A stretch of 23,505 bases of DNA from an uncultured Collinsella sp. (GCA_900754275.1 CAAECF010000058.1:1-23505); one strand, 5' to 3'. Shown: positions 15,628 to 23,252, counted from the first letter of the stretch. Translations and numbers: made by a program. The notes: a model not told the origin generated them from the letters alone.

Positions 15628-16638
15628 CTAGATCGAGGTGGAGTCGAGCCAGTTGAGCTTGCACTCGAGAATGCGCTGCTCGCCGGGTTCGCTGCTTCCG
15701 TCAAGTAGGGCGAGCAGCATCTCGGCTGCTTCGCGACCTTCTTGGTCGACGGGCTCGATGATGGTGGAGACGGTCGGTGTGGTGAGATTAGTCCAGTCTT
15801 CGCAGTTGAGTCCCAAAAGGCCGATTTGCTGCGGAAGCAGATGGGCCATTGGCTGGAGGGCCTTGTAGACACGGGGAAGTGCCCACTGATTTTGCACGAA
15901 GATAAGGGTTCGCTTGGCGGGATTGAACTTGAATTTAAAGTATTCGGTGAGCTCGTTGATTGACGGCTTGTTGTGATCGATGGGAATCGCTTTGTAGAGC
16001 TGCCCGTTCGCTGCCAGCGCCTCGGCATACCCCTGAAAACGCTCCATGCGGGTGCGCATTTCGGTCATGTTGGCGGCAATGGAAAAGAAATCTTCGTAGC
16101 CGGCGTCGAGGAGTGCCTGTGTGGCGTTGTACACGCCGTCGTAAAGGTTGGTTTTGATCCAGCTGGTACCTGGGCTATAGATGGCCGCATCGAAAAAGAC
16201 GACCGGCTTGCCGGCGCGTCTAATGCGGTCATGCACGGCTTTGAAGTTTGCCGTGGGCTGGATGATAAAGCCATCGACGCCCAGCGAGAGCATCTTGTCG
16301 ACGTACATGAGCTCGGTCTCGGGGTTAAAGTTGCTCGTGCAAACGACCGTCTGGTAGCCCGCGGGGAGCATGACCTGCTCCATGCCATTGAGAACGAGCC
16401 CCGCCCATTTGTTGGTGTTATCCAAAATGATGATGGCAATGACGTGGGTTTGCTTGCCGGTGAGCGTCTGCGCTTGGGCGTTGGGAACGTATCCGAGTTC
16501 CTTAATGACGCGCGCGATTTTGTTCTGCGTCTTCTCGCTAAGCTTTTCTCGTTTGTCGTTGAGGTAATACGAGACGCTTGCCGTCGAGGTTCCCGCCTCT
16601 CGAGCGACGTCTGCGATCGTAACGCGCTGTTTTGCCAC
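15628..16638 (-). CDS. LacI-family transcriptional regulator
   Basis: This regulator is 336 residues long with the chosen start. The N-terminal helix-turn-helix reads VTIADVAREAGTSTASVSYYLN (6-27), with the hinge around residues 45-58 (GYVPNAQAQTLTGK). The rest is a periplasmic-binding-like sensor domain for a sugar or sugar phosphate. The frame is open to an ATG at 16674, but GGAAGGAG stands five bases before the GTG at 16636-16638, and MAKQRVTIADVA is the usual LacI-family beginning, so GTG is preferred. It is divergent from the PTS gene with a 415-bp gap between them, so it most likely controls the PTS operon and perhaps itself. Confidence 0.9.
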   Translation of the reverse strand: MAKQRVTIADVAREAGTSTASVSYYLNDKREKLSEKTQNKIARVIKELGYVPNAQAQTLTGKQTHVIAIIILDNTNKWAGLVLNGMEQVMLPAGYQTVVCTSNFNPETELMYVDKMLSLGVDGFIIQPTANFKAVHDRIRRAGKPVVFFDAAIYSPGTSWIKTNLYDGVYNATQALLDAGYEDFFSIAANMTEMRTRMERFQGYAEALAANGQLYKAIPIDHNKPSINELTEYFKFKFNPAKRTLIFVQNQWALPRVYKALQPMAHLLPQQIGLLGLNCEDWTNLTTPTVSTIIEPVDQEGREAAEMLLALLDGSSEPGEQRILECKLNWLDSTSI

Positions 16639-16734
16639 AGCGACTCCTTCCGACAGATGAGCATTTTCCAACATGATGACTTTGAGTCTTGGTGAAGGAT
16701 ACGCTTCGGTGAGCGGCTTTTTCCTTTCATATGA

Positions 16735-16756
16735 GTATGCAACAAATGCGGCATAC
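16735..16756. promoter_or_regulatory. Candidate operator palindrome GTATGC-N10-GCATAC
   Basis: A perfect 6+6 bp inverted repeat lies in the 415-bp divergent gap, about 97 bp upstream of the lacI GTG. Size and symmetry suit a dimeric regulator, but binding is inferred. Confidence 0.4.
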
Positions 16757-16860
16757 GGGTGGGGTCGAAATTTGTGACCGGCATGCGCATCTGCCGTCTA
16801 CCGAGAAAATCAAATACTTCTTGACTTTTGAAATCGAGGGCAAAATCGCAGGATTCATTT

Positions 16861-16893
16861 TTGGTTAAACGCATAACTAAATCGCATAACCAA
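16861..16893. promoter_or_regulatory. Candidate operator region: TTGGTTA/TAACCAA and twin CGCATAAC
   Basis: TTGGTTA (16861-16867) and TAACCAA (16887-16893) form a perfect inverted repeat, and CGCATAAC occurs at 16870-16877 and 16883-16890 (13-bp period). A GCGTTTACCG half-site resembling LacI-family operators lies just downstream (about 16906-16915). The cluster is 30 to 90 bp upstream of the likely PTS promoter. Confidence 0.45.
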
Positions 16894-16923
16894 CGCTCTG
16901 ACCTGCGCGTTTACCGAAATAAG

Positions 16924-16953
16924 CTGGCATTAAGAAAAACGAGCACCTATATT
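16924..16953 (+). promoter_or_regulatory. Candidate promoter of the PTS operon
   Basis: CTGGCA (16924-16929) and TATATT (16948-16953) are 18 bp apart, about 100 bp upstream of the PTS start. The resulting leader contains the 12-bp palindrome CGGAGGCCTCCG (16998-17009). Confidence 0.45.
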
Positions 16954-17053
16954 GTTCTTGTCGAAAAGACAGCAAGTCCAAACGGCAGGGGATGCTCCGG
17001 AGGCCTCCGCAAACGGTGTCTTGCGCACGCAACTCTATGAAAAGAGGGAAGCA

Positions 17054-18526
17054 ATGAAGATCGTAGGCGTTGCCGCCTGTACTGTGGGTATCGCCCACAC
17101 GTATATGGCCCAGAAGGCGATTCAGGATGAATGCGCCGCCCGTGGCATCGAGTGCAAGGTCGAGGCTCAGGGTGGCCTGGGTATCGAGAATGAGCTCACG
17201 CAGGAAGACGTGGACTCCGCCGACCTGGTCCTGGAGTCCGTCGACGTGGGTGTCGAGAACGAGGACCGTTTTGAGCAGAAGATGGCCGAGGGCAAGTTCC
17301 TGAAGGTCGGCACCTCGGATGTAATCGCCGATCCGGTAAAGATCATCGACCAGGCCATTGAGATCATCAAGGCGACGGGTGGCGCCGTTGACGCGCCCAA
17401 GGCCGAGGCCAAGGCAGAGAAGAAGGCCGTCTCCGCTGCCCCGCAGGCCCCGACACCGGCGTCCAAGCAGTCTATCTTTGCCGATCCTGGCAAGACGCTG
17501 CTCAATGCATTCAATACCGGCGTTTCCTATTTTATCCCCATCGTCGTTATCGGCGGCGTGTTTCTTGCCTTCTCGCTGGCATCCGGTACCGCCGGCGCCA
17601 ACGGCATGGAGGTTACGAACCCGCTGATGGTGAGCCTTAACACCATCGGCATGGCCGGCATCTCCATGATGATCCCGGTGCTTGCGGCATACATCTCCTA
17701 CTCGATGGCCGGCAAGCCCGCGCTCGCCCCCGGTTTTGTCCTGGGCTACCTGGTCAACAACGCAGTCGTTACCCCTAACGGCAACAGCGTTTCGACCGGC
17801 TTCTTGGGCGCCATGATCATGGCGGTCATCTGCGGCTACTTTGTCCGCTGGATGAAGACCTGGAAGGTCAACAACACCATCCAGACCATCATGCCCATCC
17901 TGATCATCCCGATTCTGACCTCGCTTGTCCTGGGCATGGCCTATATCTACATCCTGGCCACGCCGCTTGGCTTTGTGATGGACTGGCTCACCGGCGTGCT
18001 CGGCAGCCTGCAGGGCGGTTCCGCAGTTGTCCTGGGTCTGGTCATTGGCGTTATGACCGCCTTCGATATGGGTGGCCCCATCAACAAGACCGCCTCGACC
18101 TTCACCATGGCCATCATGGCCTCCGGTATCTACGGTCCTAACGGTATGTTCCGCGTCGCCGTCGCCGTTCCCCCGATCGCCTGCGGCCTCGCTGCGCTCA
18201 TCGCCAAGAACAAGTTCGATGACGCTGACCGCCAGATGGGCATCTCCGCGCTGTTCATGGGCTGCATCGGTATTACCGAGGGCGCTATCCCCTTCGCGGT
18301 CAAGGACCTCGGTCACACCTTGCCCGGCATTTGCATCGGCTCTGCCGTGGGTGCGGCACTTGCCGCCTTCCAGGGCATCGACTGCTACGTCCCGCACGGT
18401 GGCTTTATCGTCGCCCTTGCCACCAACAACGTCGCGCTGTTCTGCCTGGACATCGTGATTGGCGCCGTGGTCGCCGCTGCAATCCTGATTGCCATGAAGC
18501 CCACGCTCGATAAGCAGGCCAAGTAA
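17054..18526 (+). CDS. PTS fructose-type transporter subunit IIBC
   Basis: This membrane phosphotransferase imports and phosphorylates a sugar. The 490-residue protein has an N-terminal fructose-type IIB domain (1-105) with the phospho-cysteine C9 in CTVGIAHTYMA, an Ala/Lys/Pro linker (111-138) and a IIC domain (about 145-490) with many hydrophobic segments, including GVSYFIPIVVIGGVF (156-170), GGPINKTAST and GITEGAIPFAVKD. No IIA domain is fused; a separate IIA gene ends the operon. The frame extends to 16952, but the ATG at 17054 with AGAGGGAAG upstream gives the family start. Fructose-type enzymes can act on several ketoses and on mannitol-like substrates, so the sugar is not fixed by sequence. 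Confidence 0.92.
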   Translation: MKIVGVAACTVGIAHTYMAQKAIQDECAARGIECKVEAQGGLGIENELTQEDVDSADLVLESVDVGVENEDRFEQKMAEGKFLKVGTSDVIADPVKIIDQAIEIIKATGGAVDAPKAEAKAEKKAVSAAPQAPTPASKQSIFADPGKTLLNAFNTGVSYFIPIVVIGGVFLAFSLASGTAGANGMEVTNPLMVSLNTIGMAGISMMIPVLAAYISYSMAGKPALAPGFVLGYLVNNAVVTPNGNSVSTGFLGAMIMAVICGYFVRWMKTWKVNNTIQTIMPILIIPILTSLVLGMAYIYILATPLGFVMDWLTGVLGSLQGGSAVVLGLVIGVMTAFDMGGPINKTASTFTMAIMASGIYGPNGMFRVAVAVPPIACGLAALIAKNKFDDADRQMGISALFMGCIGITEGAIPFAVKDLGHTLPGICIGSAVGAALAAFQGIDCYVPHGGFIVALATNNVALFCLDIVIGAVVAAAILIAMKPTLDKQAK

Positions 18527-18540
18527 ACCTTTAAGGACTC

Positions 18541-18601
18541 CGGTTGTGCGGAGGGATGGATTTGACTCCGCACAACCGCCCCTACACAACAAAATCCATC
18601 C
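18541..18601 (+). other. Intercistronic RNA structure: 13-bp hairpin with loop complementary to downstream sequence
   Basis: CGGTTGTGCGGAG (18541-18553) and CTCCGCACAACCG (18566-18578) form a perfect 13-bp stem. Ten bases of its 12-base loop, GGATGGATTT (18554-18563), are perfectly complementary to AAATCCATCC (18592-18601). The RNA could therefore form a partial pseudoknot or switch between two stems. No T-tract follows. A second smaller hairpin (GGGCCCA...TGGGTCCC) lies at about 18611-18629. Confidence 0.65.
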
Positions 18602-18670
18602 GTACTGATAGGGCCCACATCTGGGTCCCAGGGAACTTTTGTCAAAAATCCTCTGGAGAAGGAGAACAAA

Positions 18671-19945
18671 ATGTCCAACCTCACCATCCGTCAGGCCGTT
18701 CAGGGCATGCTCAAGCTGCAGGATAGCGGCGATCACGCAACCATGGTCGGCATTGGCCCCATGAGCCCCAACCTGATTCAGGCCGTGTTCGAGCTTGCCA
18801 AGGACGAGGATTTCCCGCCCATGTTTATCGCCAGCCGCAACCAGGTCGATATGGACGAGATGGGCGCCGGCTACGTCAACGGTTGGGACCAGACGCGCTT
18901 TGCCGCCGACATCAAGAAGGTTGCCGACGAGGTGGGTTACACCGGTCCGTACTACCTGTGCCGCGATCACGGCGGTCCGTGGCAGCGCGACGAGGAGCGT
19001 AACGCCCACCTGCCCGAGGACGAGGCCATGGAGCTCGCCCGCAAGTCCTTCGTCGCCGACATGGAGGCGGGCTTTGACCTGCTGATGGTCGACCCCACCA
19101 AGGATCCCTATCAGATCGGCAAGGTTATTCCGCTCGACGTGGTGCTTCGCCGCACGATCGATCTTATCGACTATCTTGAGCAGTACCGTCGCGAGCATAA
19201 CCTGCCCGAGGTCGCCTATGAGGTCGGTACCGAGGAGACCAATGGCGGCTTGACCTCTACCGATAAGTACGAGGAGTTCATTTCTCAGCTGCAGCCCGAG
19301 CTCGAGAAGCGCGGCTGCCCCATGCCCACCTTTATCGTCGGCCAGACCGGTACGCTCACCCGTTGGACCGAGCAGGTCGGCCATTACAACTTTAAGAATG
19401 CCCGTGAGCTCGCCGACATGGCTAAGCGCTATGGTGTGGGCCTGAAGGAGCACAACGCCGACTATCTGGACGACGCGACGCTGCTCGAGCACATCCCGGC
19501 ACACGTGACCGCCTCCAACGTCGCTCCGCAGTATGGCACCGAGGAGACCCGCGCCTACCTCAAGCTCTGCGCCACCGAGCAGATCCTGGTCGACAACGGT
19601 CTGTGCGATGATCCCTCCGACCTGTATCACACCCTGCTGGTCAAGGCCATCAAGACCGAGCGCTGGCGCAAGTGGATGACTGGCGACGACGTCAACCTGC
19701 AGGTCGATGACATCCTTGCCGACGATGAGCTCAGCCTGAAGATCCTGGATGTCTCCGGTCACTATGCGTTCAACGATCCCGAGGTCAAGGAGCAGGTCGA
19801 GAAGCTCTACCGCAACCTCGCCGCTCAGGACATCGACGGCAAGCGCTTTGTGATCGAGCACATCAAGCGCCCGATCAAGCAGTACGTCGTCGGTCTTAAC
19901 CTCAAGGGCGTCACGACCCGCATCGAGGCCGCTCTTGCCGAGTAA
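18671..19945 (+). CDS. GatZ/KbaZ-family protein (class II tagatose-bisphosphate aldolase non-catalytic subunit family)
   Basis: This 424-residue TIM-barrel protein belongs to the GatZ/KbaZ family. Family-typical points are NQV (57-59), GYVNGW (67-72), the CRDHGGPWQ segment (97-105; GDHLGP in E. coli GatZ), YEVGTEE (183-189), VGQTG (223-227) and KEHNADY (259-265). In E. coli, GatZ supports the catalytic subunit GatY, but no gatY/kbaY is present here. Some members have been reported to act as 4-epimerases on fructose 6-phosphate and tagatose 6-phosphate, which would fit a lone copy. GGAGAAGGAG precedes the ATG. It is second in the PTS operon. Confidence 0.82.
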   Translation: MSNLTIRQAVQGMLKLQDSGDHATMVGIGPMSPNLIQAVFELAKDEDFPPMFIASRNQVDMDEMGAGYVNGWDQTRFAADIKKVADEVGYTGPYYLCRDHGGPWQRDEERNAHLPEDEAMELARKSFVADMEAGFDLLMVDPTKDPYQIGKVIPLDVVLRRTIDLIDYLEQYRREHNLPEVAYEVGTEETNGGLTSTDKYEEFISQLQPELEKRGCPMPTFIVGQTGTLTRWTEQVGHYNFKNARELADMAKRYGVGLKEHNADYLDDATLLEHIPAHVTASNVAPQYGTEETRAYLKLCATEQILVDNGLCDDPSDLYHTLLVKAIKTERWRKWMTGDDVNLQVDDILADDELSLKILDVSGHYAFNDPEVKEQVEKLYRNLAAQDIDGKRFVIEHIKRPIKQYVVGLNLKGVTTRIEAALAE

Positions 19946-19964
19946 GTAGCTTTTCCTACGCGAC

Positions 19965-20000
19965 GCCGGGCCTGGGGCATGTCCCAGCTGCAGGCCCGGC
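19965..20000 (+). other. Hairpin after the GatZ-like gene
   Basis: GCCGGGCCTG (19965-19974) and CAGGCCCGGC (19991-20000) form a perfect 10-bp GC-rich stem 20 bases after the stop, without a T-tract. It may protect the upstream mRNA or cause partial termination. Confidence 0.6.
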
Positions 20001-20002
20001 AC

Positions 20003-20040
20003 ATGGGACAAAGGGGCAGTCCCTTTGTCCCATTCTTTTG
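20003..20040. repeat. GGGACAAAGGG palindrome (possible weak terminator)
   Basis: ATGGGACAAAGGG (20003-20015) and CCCTTTGTCCCAT (20021-20033) are perfect arms around GCAGT, followed by TCTTTTGAGTTTT. It can act as a weak terminator inside the operon and resembles the other GGGACA-type intergenic palindromes. Confidence 0.7.
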
Positions 20041-20069
20041 AGTTTTAGCTTCCTTTGAAGGGGTTCACC

Positions 20070-20753
20070 ATGAAGTTCTTTATCGATACCGCCAATCTGG
20101 ACGAGATTGCCGAGGCCAAGAGCTGGGGCTGCCTGGCCGGTGTTACCACCAACCCGTCCCTGTACGCCAAGACCGGCGGCAAGCTTGCCGACTTTGAGCC
20201 GCATATGCTCAAGATTGCCGAGCTCTGCGAGGGCCTGCCCGTGTCCGCCGAGTCTACCGCGACCACTGCCGAGGGTATGATCGAGGAGGGCAAGCGCCTT
20301 GCCGCCCTCGCCCCCAACATCGTGGTCAAGCTTCCCGTGTGCGAGGCCGGCCTTGCCGCCTGCCGTGCGCTGGCCGATGCTGGCGTGCGCGTCAACATGA
20401 CGCTCGTCTTCTCGCCGACGCAGGCCCTTATGGCCGCCAACGCCGGTGCTCGCTACATCAGCCCGTTTGTCGGTCGTTTCGACGACATCGCCGAGGACGG
20501 TATCTCGCAGCTCGACAACGTCGTGACCTGCATTAAGAACTACGACTGGACGGGCAAGAACGTCGACGACACCGTCGAGATCATCACCGCCTCGGTTCGT
20601 ACGCCCAACCACGTGACCCAGGCCGCGCTACTCGGTGCCGATATTGCGACCGTGCCCATGGCCGCTCTCAAGAAGTGCCTGCATCATCCGCTGACCGACC
20701 AGGGCCTCGCCTCTTTTGAGGCTGACTGGCAGAAGGTCGTCGCTCAGGCTTAA
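20070..20753 (+). CDS. tal: Transaldolase, small (TalC/FSA) type
   Basis: This 227-residue class I aldolase of the TalC/fructose-6-phosphate-aldolase family acts through a Schiff base on K87 (NIVVKLP). D6 (FIDTAN), the AGVTTNPSL segment (23-31) and HPLTDQGLASFEADW near the end are typical. The residue that separates true transaldolases from fructose-6-phosphate aldolases is Phe here (SPFVGRFDD, F133; Tyr in E. coli FsaA), so transaldolase activity is favoured: moving dihydroxyacetone between ketose and aldose phosphates. The frame reaches a TTG at 20055, but GAAGGGG fits the ATG at 20070. Next to transketolase genes it completes a non-oxidative pentose phosphate module. Confidence 0.9.
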   Translation: MKFFIDTANLDEIAEAKSWGCLAGVTTNPSLYAKTGGKLADFEPHMLKIAELCEGLPVSAESTATTAEGMIEEGKRLAALAPNIVVKLPVCEAGLAACRALADAGVRVNMTLVFSPTQALMAANAGARYISPFVGRFDDIAEDGISQLDNVVTCIKNYDWTGKNVDDTVEIITASVRTPNHVTQAALLGADIATVPMAALKKCLHHPLTDQGLASFEADWQKVVAQA

Positions 20754-20764
20754 CGAGTGGATTG

Positions 20765-20799
20765 CCCCGGCATCGCGTCATCCGGTGCCGGGGTTGTTC
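20765..20799 (+). terminator. Intra-operon hairpin between transaldolase and transketolase genes
   Basis: CCCCGGCA (20765-20772) and TGCCGGGG (20786-20793) form an 8-bp stem followed by TTGTTCTC. The poor T-tract suggests an attenuator or mRNA-stabilising hairpin rather than a full stop. Confidence 0.5.
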
Positions 20800-20816
20800 T
20801 CAAGAGAGGAATTCGT

Positions 20817-21647
20817 ATGACCAACCAGGAGCTGGCGAAGGTCGCCAATGAGGTCAGGAAGGGTGTCGTGACTGCGGTTCACGCGGCCAAGTCGGGACAC
20901 CCGGGTGGATCGCTCGGTGCTGCCGACATCATGACGTATCTGTACTTTGAGGAAATGAATATCGATCCTGCCGACCCTCACAAGGCCGATCGCGATCGCT
21001 TTGTGCTCTCCAAGGGTCACGCGGCGCCGGGCCTGTATTCGGTGTTGGCAAATCGCGGCTATTTTCCCGTCGAAGAGCTCGAGACGCTCCGCCATATTGG
21101 CAGCCGACTGCAGGGCCATCCCAACATGAACGACGCCCCTGGCATCGATATGTCCACCGGATCGCTCGGTCAGGGCATCTCTGCTGCAGTTGGAATGGCG
21201 CTTGCCGCTAAGCACTGGGGCGACGGCTACCGTGTCTACACGTTGCTGGGCGACGGTGAGTGCGAGGAAGGCCAGGTGTGGGAGGCGGCCATGTTCGCCG
21301 GCAACCATGCACTCGACAATCTTGTTGCCGTCGTCGACCACAACGGCTTGCAGATTGACGGCACGATCGATGAGGTCAACTCGGCCATGCCGCTCGCTGA
21401 CAAGTTCCGCGCCTTTAAGTGGCATGTGATCGAGCTCGCCGACGGTAACGACATGGCGCAGATTGAGGCGGCTTTCGCTGAGGCTCGTGAGGTGACCGGC
21501 GTGCCCGTCGCTATCATCGCCGAGACGGTGAAGGGCAAAGGCGTCTCCTTTATGGAGAACCAGGTTGGCTGGCATGGCAAGGCGCCCAACGATGAACAGT
21601 TTGAGCAGGCCATGGCCGAGCTCGCGGCAGCAGGAGAGGAGCTCTAA
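20817..21647 (+). CDS. Transketolase, N-terminal subunit
   Basis: This 276-residue protein is the thiamine-diphosphate-binding half of a split transketolase. It has SGHPGGSLGAADI (26-38), KGHAAPGLY (66-74) and the ThDP/Mg motif GDGECEEG...N (145-152, N176). With its partner it transfers two-carbon units between ketose and aldose phosphates. Translation most likely starts at the ATG at 20817 after AGAGAGGA rather than at an upstream ATG in frame at 20757, which lies before the intergenic hairpin. Its TAA overlaps the ATG of the C-terminal half (TAATG), ensuring balanced synthesis. Confidence 0.94.
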   Translation: MTNQELAKVANEVRKGVVTAVHAAKSGHPGGSLGAADIMTYLYFEEMNIDPADPHKADRDRFVLSKGHAAPGLYSVLANRGYFPVEELETLRHIGSRLQGHPNMNDAPGIDMSTGSLGQGISAAVGMALAAKHWGDGYRVYTLLGDGECEEGQVWEAAMFAGNHALDNLVAVVDHNGLQIDGTIDEVNSAMPLADKFRAFKWHVIELADGNDMAQIEAAFAEAREVTGVPVAIIAETVKGKGVSFMENQVGWHGKAPNDEQFEQAMAELAAAGEEL

Positions 21648-22585
21648 TGGCAGAGGTCAAAAAAGTCGCCACGCGCGTAAGCTACGGCGAGGCGCTCGTC
21701 GAGCTGGGCAATGAGCACGATGACTTTGTAGTGCTCGATGCCGACCTGGCTGCCGCTACGCAGACGGGTAAGTTTAAGGCTGCGCACCCTGAGCGCTTCT
21801 ACGATGCCGGCATTGCCGAGAGCAACTTGATGGGGCTCGCCGCCGGGATTGCGACCACGGGCCACGTCGCCTTTGCGAGCACCTTTGCCATGTTCGCCGC
21901 CGGCCGTGCGTACGAACAAGTGCGTAACTCCATTGGCTATCCGCACCTCAACGTCAAAATCGGTGCCACGCATGCGGGTATCTCGGTCGGTGAAGACGGC
22001 GCCACGCATCAGTGCTGCGAGGACATCGCGCTCATGCGCACGATCCCGGGTATGACGGTAATCGTTCCCGCCGATGACATCGAGGCTCGCGCTTGCGTGC
22101 GCGCCGCCTATGAGTTTGAGGGCCCGGTTTACATGCGCTTCGGCCGCCTGGCAACACCGGTCATCAACGATCACGAGGACTATGAGTTCAAGATTGGTCG
22201 CGGCGTGGTCGTGCGCGAGGGGTCCGATGTGACCATCATCGCTTGTGGCCTTATGGTCGCCGAGGCGCTTGAGGCTGCCGAGGCGCTCGCTGCCGATGGT
22301 ATCGATGCCGAGGTCATCAATATGCACACGATCAAGCCGCTTGATGAGCGCCTGGTGGTTGCCAGCGCCAAGAAGACCGGTCGCGTGGTCACTGCCGAGG
22401 AGCATTCGATTATCGGTGGTCTTGGCGAGGCCGTGGCCTCGGTGCTCGCGGAGCAGCATCCGGTGCCGATGCGTCGCGTCGGCGTGCGCGATGTGTATGG
22501 CGAGTCCGGCCCTGCGGTCGATTTGCTGCACAAGTACGGTTTGGACGCCGACGGCATCGAAGCTGCGGTCAGGTCCGTGTTGTAA
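21647..22585 (+). CDS. Transketolase, C-terminal subunit
   Basis: This 312-residue half carries the pyrimidine-binding domain, with the ThDP-activating glutamate E58 in DAGIAESNLMG, GATHAGISVGEDGATHQ (about 106-122), and a C-terminal transketolase domain with HTIKPLDERLV and AEEHSIIGGLGEAV. Its start overlaps the stop of the N-terminal half by one base. The split form is common in Gram-positive bacteria and resembles DXPS/E1-type proteins, but the operon context favours transketolase. Confidence 0.94.
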   Translation: MAEVKKVATRVSYGEALVELGNEHDDFVVLDADLAAATQTGKFKAAHPERFYDAGIAESNLMGLAAGIATTGHVAFASTFAMFAAGRAYEQVRNSIGYPHLNVKIGATHAGISVGEDGATHQCCEDIALMRTIPGMTVIVPADDIEARACVRAAYEFEGPVYMRFGRLATPVINDHEDYEFKIGRGVVVREGSDVTIIACGLMVAEALEAAEALAADGIDAEVINMHTIKPLDERLVVASAKKTGRVVTAEEHSIIGGLGEAVASVLAEQHPVPMRRVGVRDVYGESGPAVDLLHKYGLDADGIEAAVRSVL

Positions 22586-22596
22586 GGAAGGTTTCC

Positions 22597-23049
22597 ATGG
22601 GATTTGTATCTGCCAACCAAGTGACAATCGGGTATACCGCCGCCTCGCGCGAGGACGCCCTACATTATTTGTCCGAGCAGGCCATCGAGCTCGGCTTTGC
22701 CGATGACGCATCTGCCGTAGAGGCCGCCTTCATTGCTCGCGAGAACGAGGCCGAGACCGGCCTTGTCGCCGGTTTTGCCGTTCCGCATGCCAAAAGCGAC
22801 GCGATCCACACGCCGGGCGTTGCCGTGCTTAAACTGACCGAACCCGTTGAATGGCCGAGCTTCGATGGGGTGCCCGTCGATGTTGCGCTCGCGCTGTACG
22901 TGCCCGCCGGCGAGGCCGGAACTACGCACCTGCGTCTGCTCTCCAAGGCTGCCGTGATGCTGATGGACGCCGGCTTCCGTGACAAGGTGCGCGCGAGCAC
23001 CGATCCCGTTGAGATTGCGGAGCTCATCAATAGCGGACTCGAAGACTAG
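22597..23049 (+). CDS. PTS sugar transporter subunit IIA (fructose/mannitol type)
   Basis: This 150-residue stand-alone IIA domain (PTS_EIIA_2 type) accepts phosphate from HPr on H64 (FAVPHAKSD) and most likely passes it to C9 of the IIB domain encoded at 17054. The rest of the fold is typical: FIARENEAETGLVAGFAVPHA, followed by a LTEPVEW strand and a LRLLSKAAVMLMD helix. GGAAGG precedes the ATG, 11 bases after the transketolase stop. It is the last gene of the operon, four genes away from its likely partner, and is followed by a terminator. Confidence 0.9.
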   Translation: MGFVSANQVTIGYTAASREDALHYLSEQAIELGFADDASAVEAAFIARENEAETGLVAGFAVPHAKSDAIHTPGVAVLKLTEPVEWPSFDGVPVDVALALYVPAGEAGTTHLRLLSKAAVMLMDAGFRDKVRASTDPVEIAELINSGLED

Positions 23050-23091
23050 AACGGTCATCCCGTTCAATCAATTGATCCTTCTCCAAGGAAA

Positions 23092-23130
23092 AGGGCCGCG
23101 ACGCCGTATGGGTGTCACGGCCCTATTTGC
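23092..23130 (+). terminator. Terminator of the PTS operon
   Basis: AGGGCCGCGAC (23092-23102) pairs with GTCACGGCCCT (23114-23124), one mismatch, followed by ATTTGCGTTT. Confidence 0.78.
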
Positions 23131-23146
23131 GTTTCCCCAGATAAAA

Positions 23147-23179
23147 CCTGCCAAAATAAACCTGTCCCTTTTTGGCAGG
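23147..23179. repeat. Inverted repeat CCTGCCAAAA / TTTTGGCAGG
   Basis: Perfect 10-bp arms (23147-23156, 23170-23179) enclose a 13-base loop that contains CTGTCCC. It follows the operon terminator and may be a further GGGACAG-type intergenic repeat or a back-up terminator. Confidence 0.55.
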
Positions 23180-23252
23180 CTAATCGTGAGTTATTTCACC
23201 GCAACTTAGGGCACGGTTAGGAAGTGTGCACCTTAAAGAGTGGAGCCCTTGA

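Noticed and set aside
16821..16846. TTGACT with downstream CAAAAT as the PTS promoter
   Set aside because: The spacing is only 14 bp; the pair at 16924-16953 with 18-bp spacing is a better fit.
16877..20011. 1044-residue open frame on the minus strand opposite the PTS and gatZ-like genes
   Set aside because: It mirrors the codon bias of the real plus-strand genes, spans several of them and an intergenic region, and its translation shows no domain, only repeated His/Leu/Asp/Gly runs typical of antisense frames in GC-rich DNA.
22979..23209. 76-residue frame starting inside the PTS IIA gene
   Set aside because: It begins in another frame of a real gene and crosses the operon terminator; no ribosome site.
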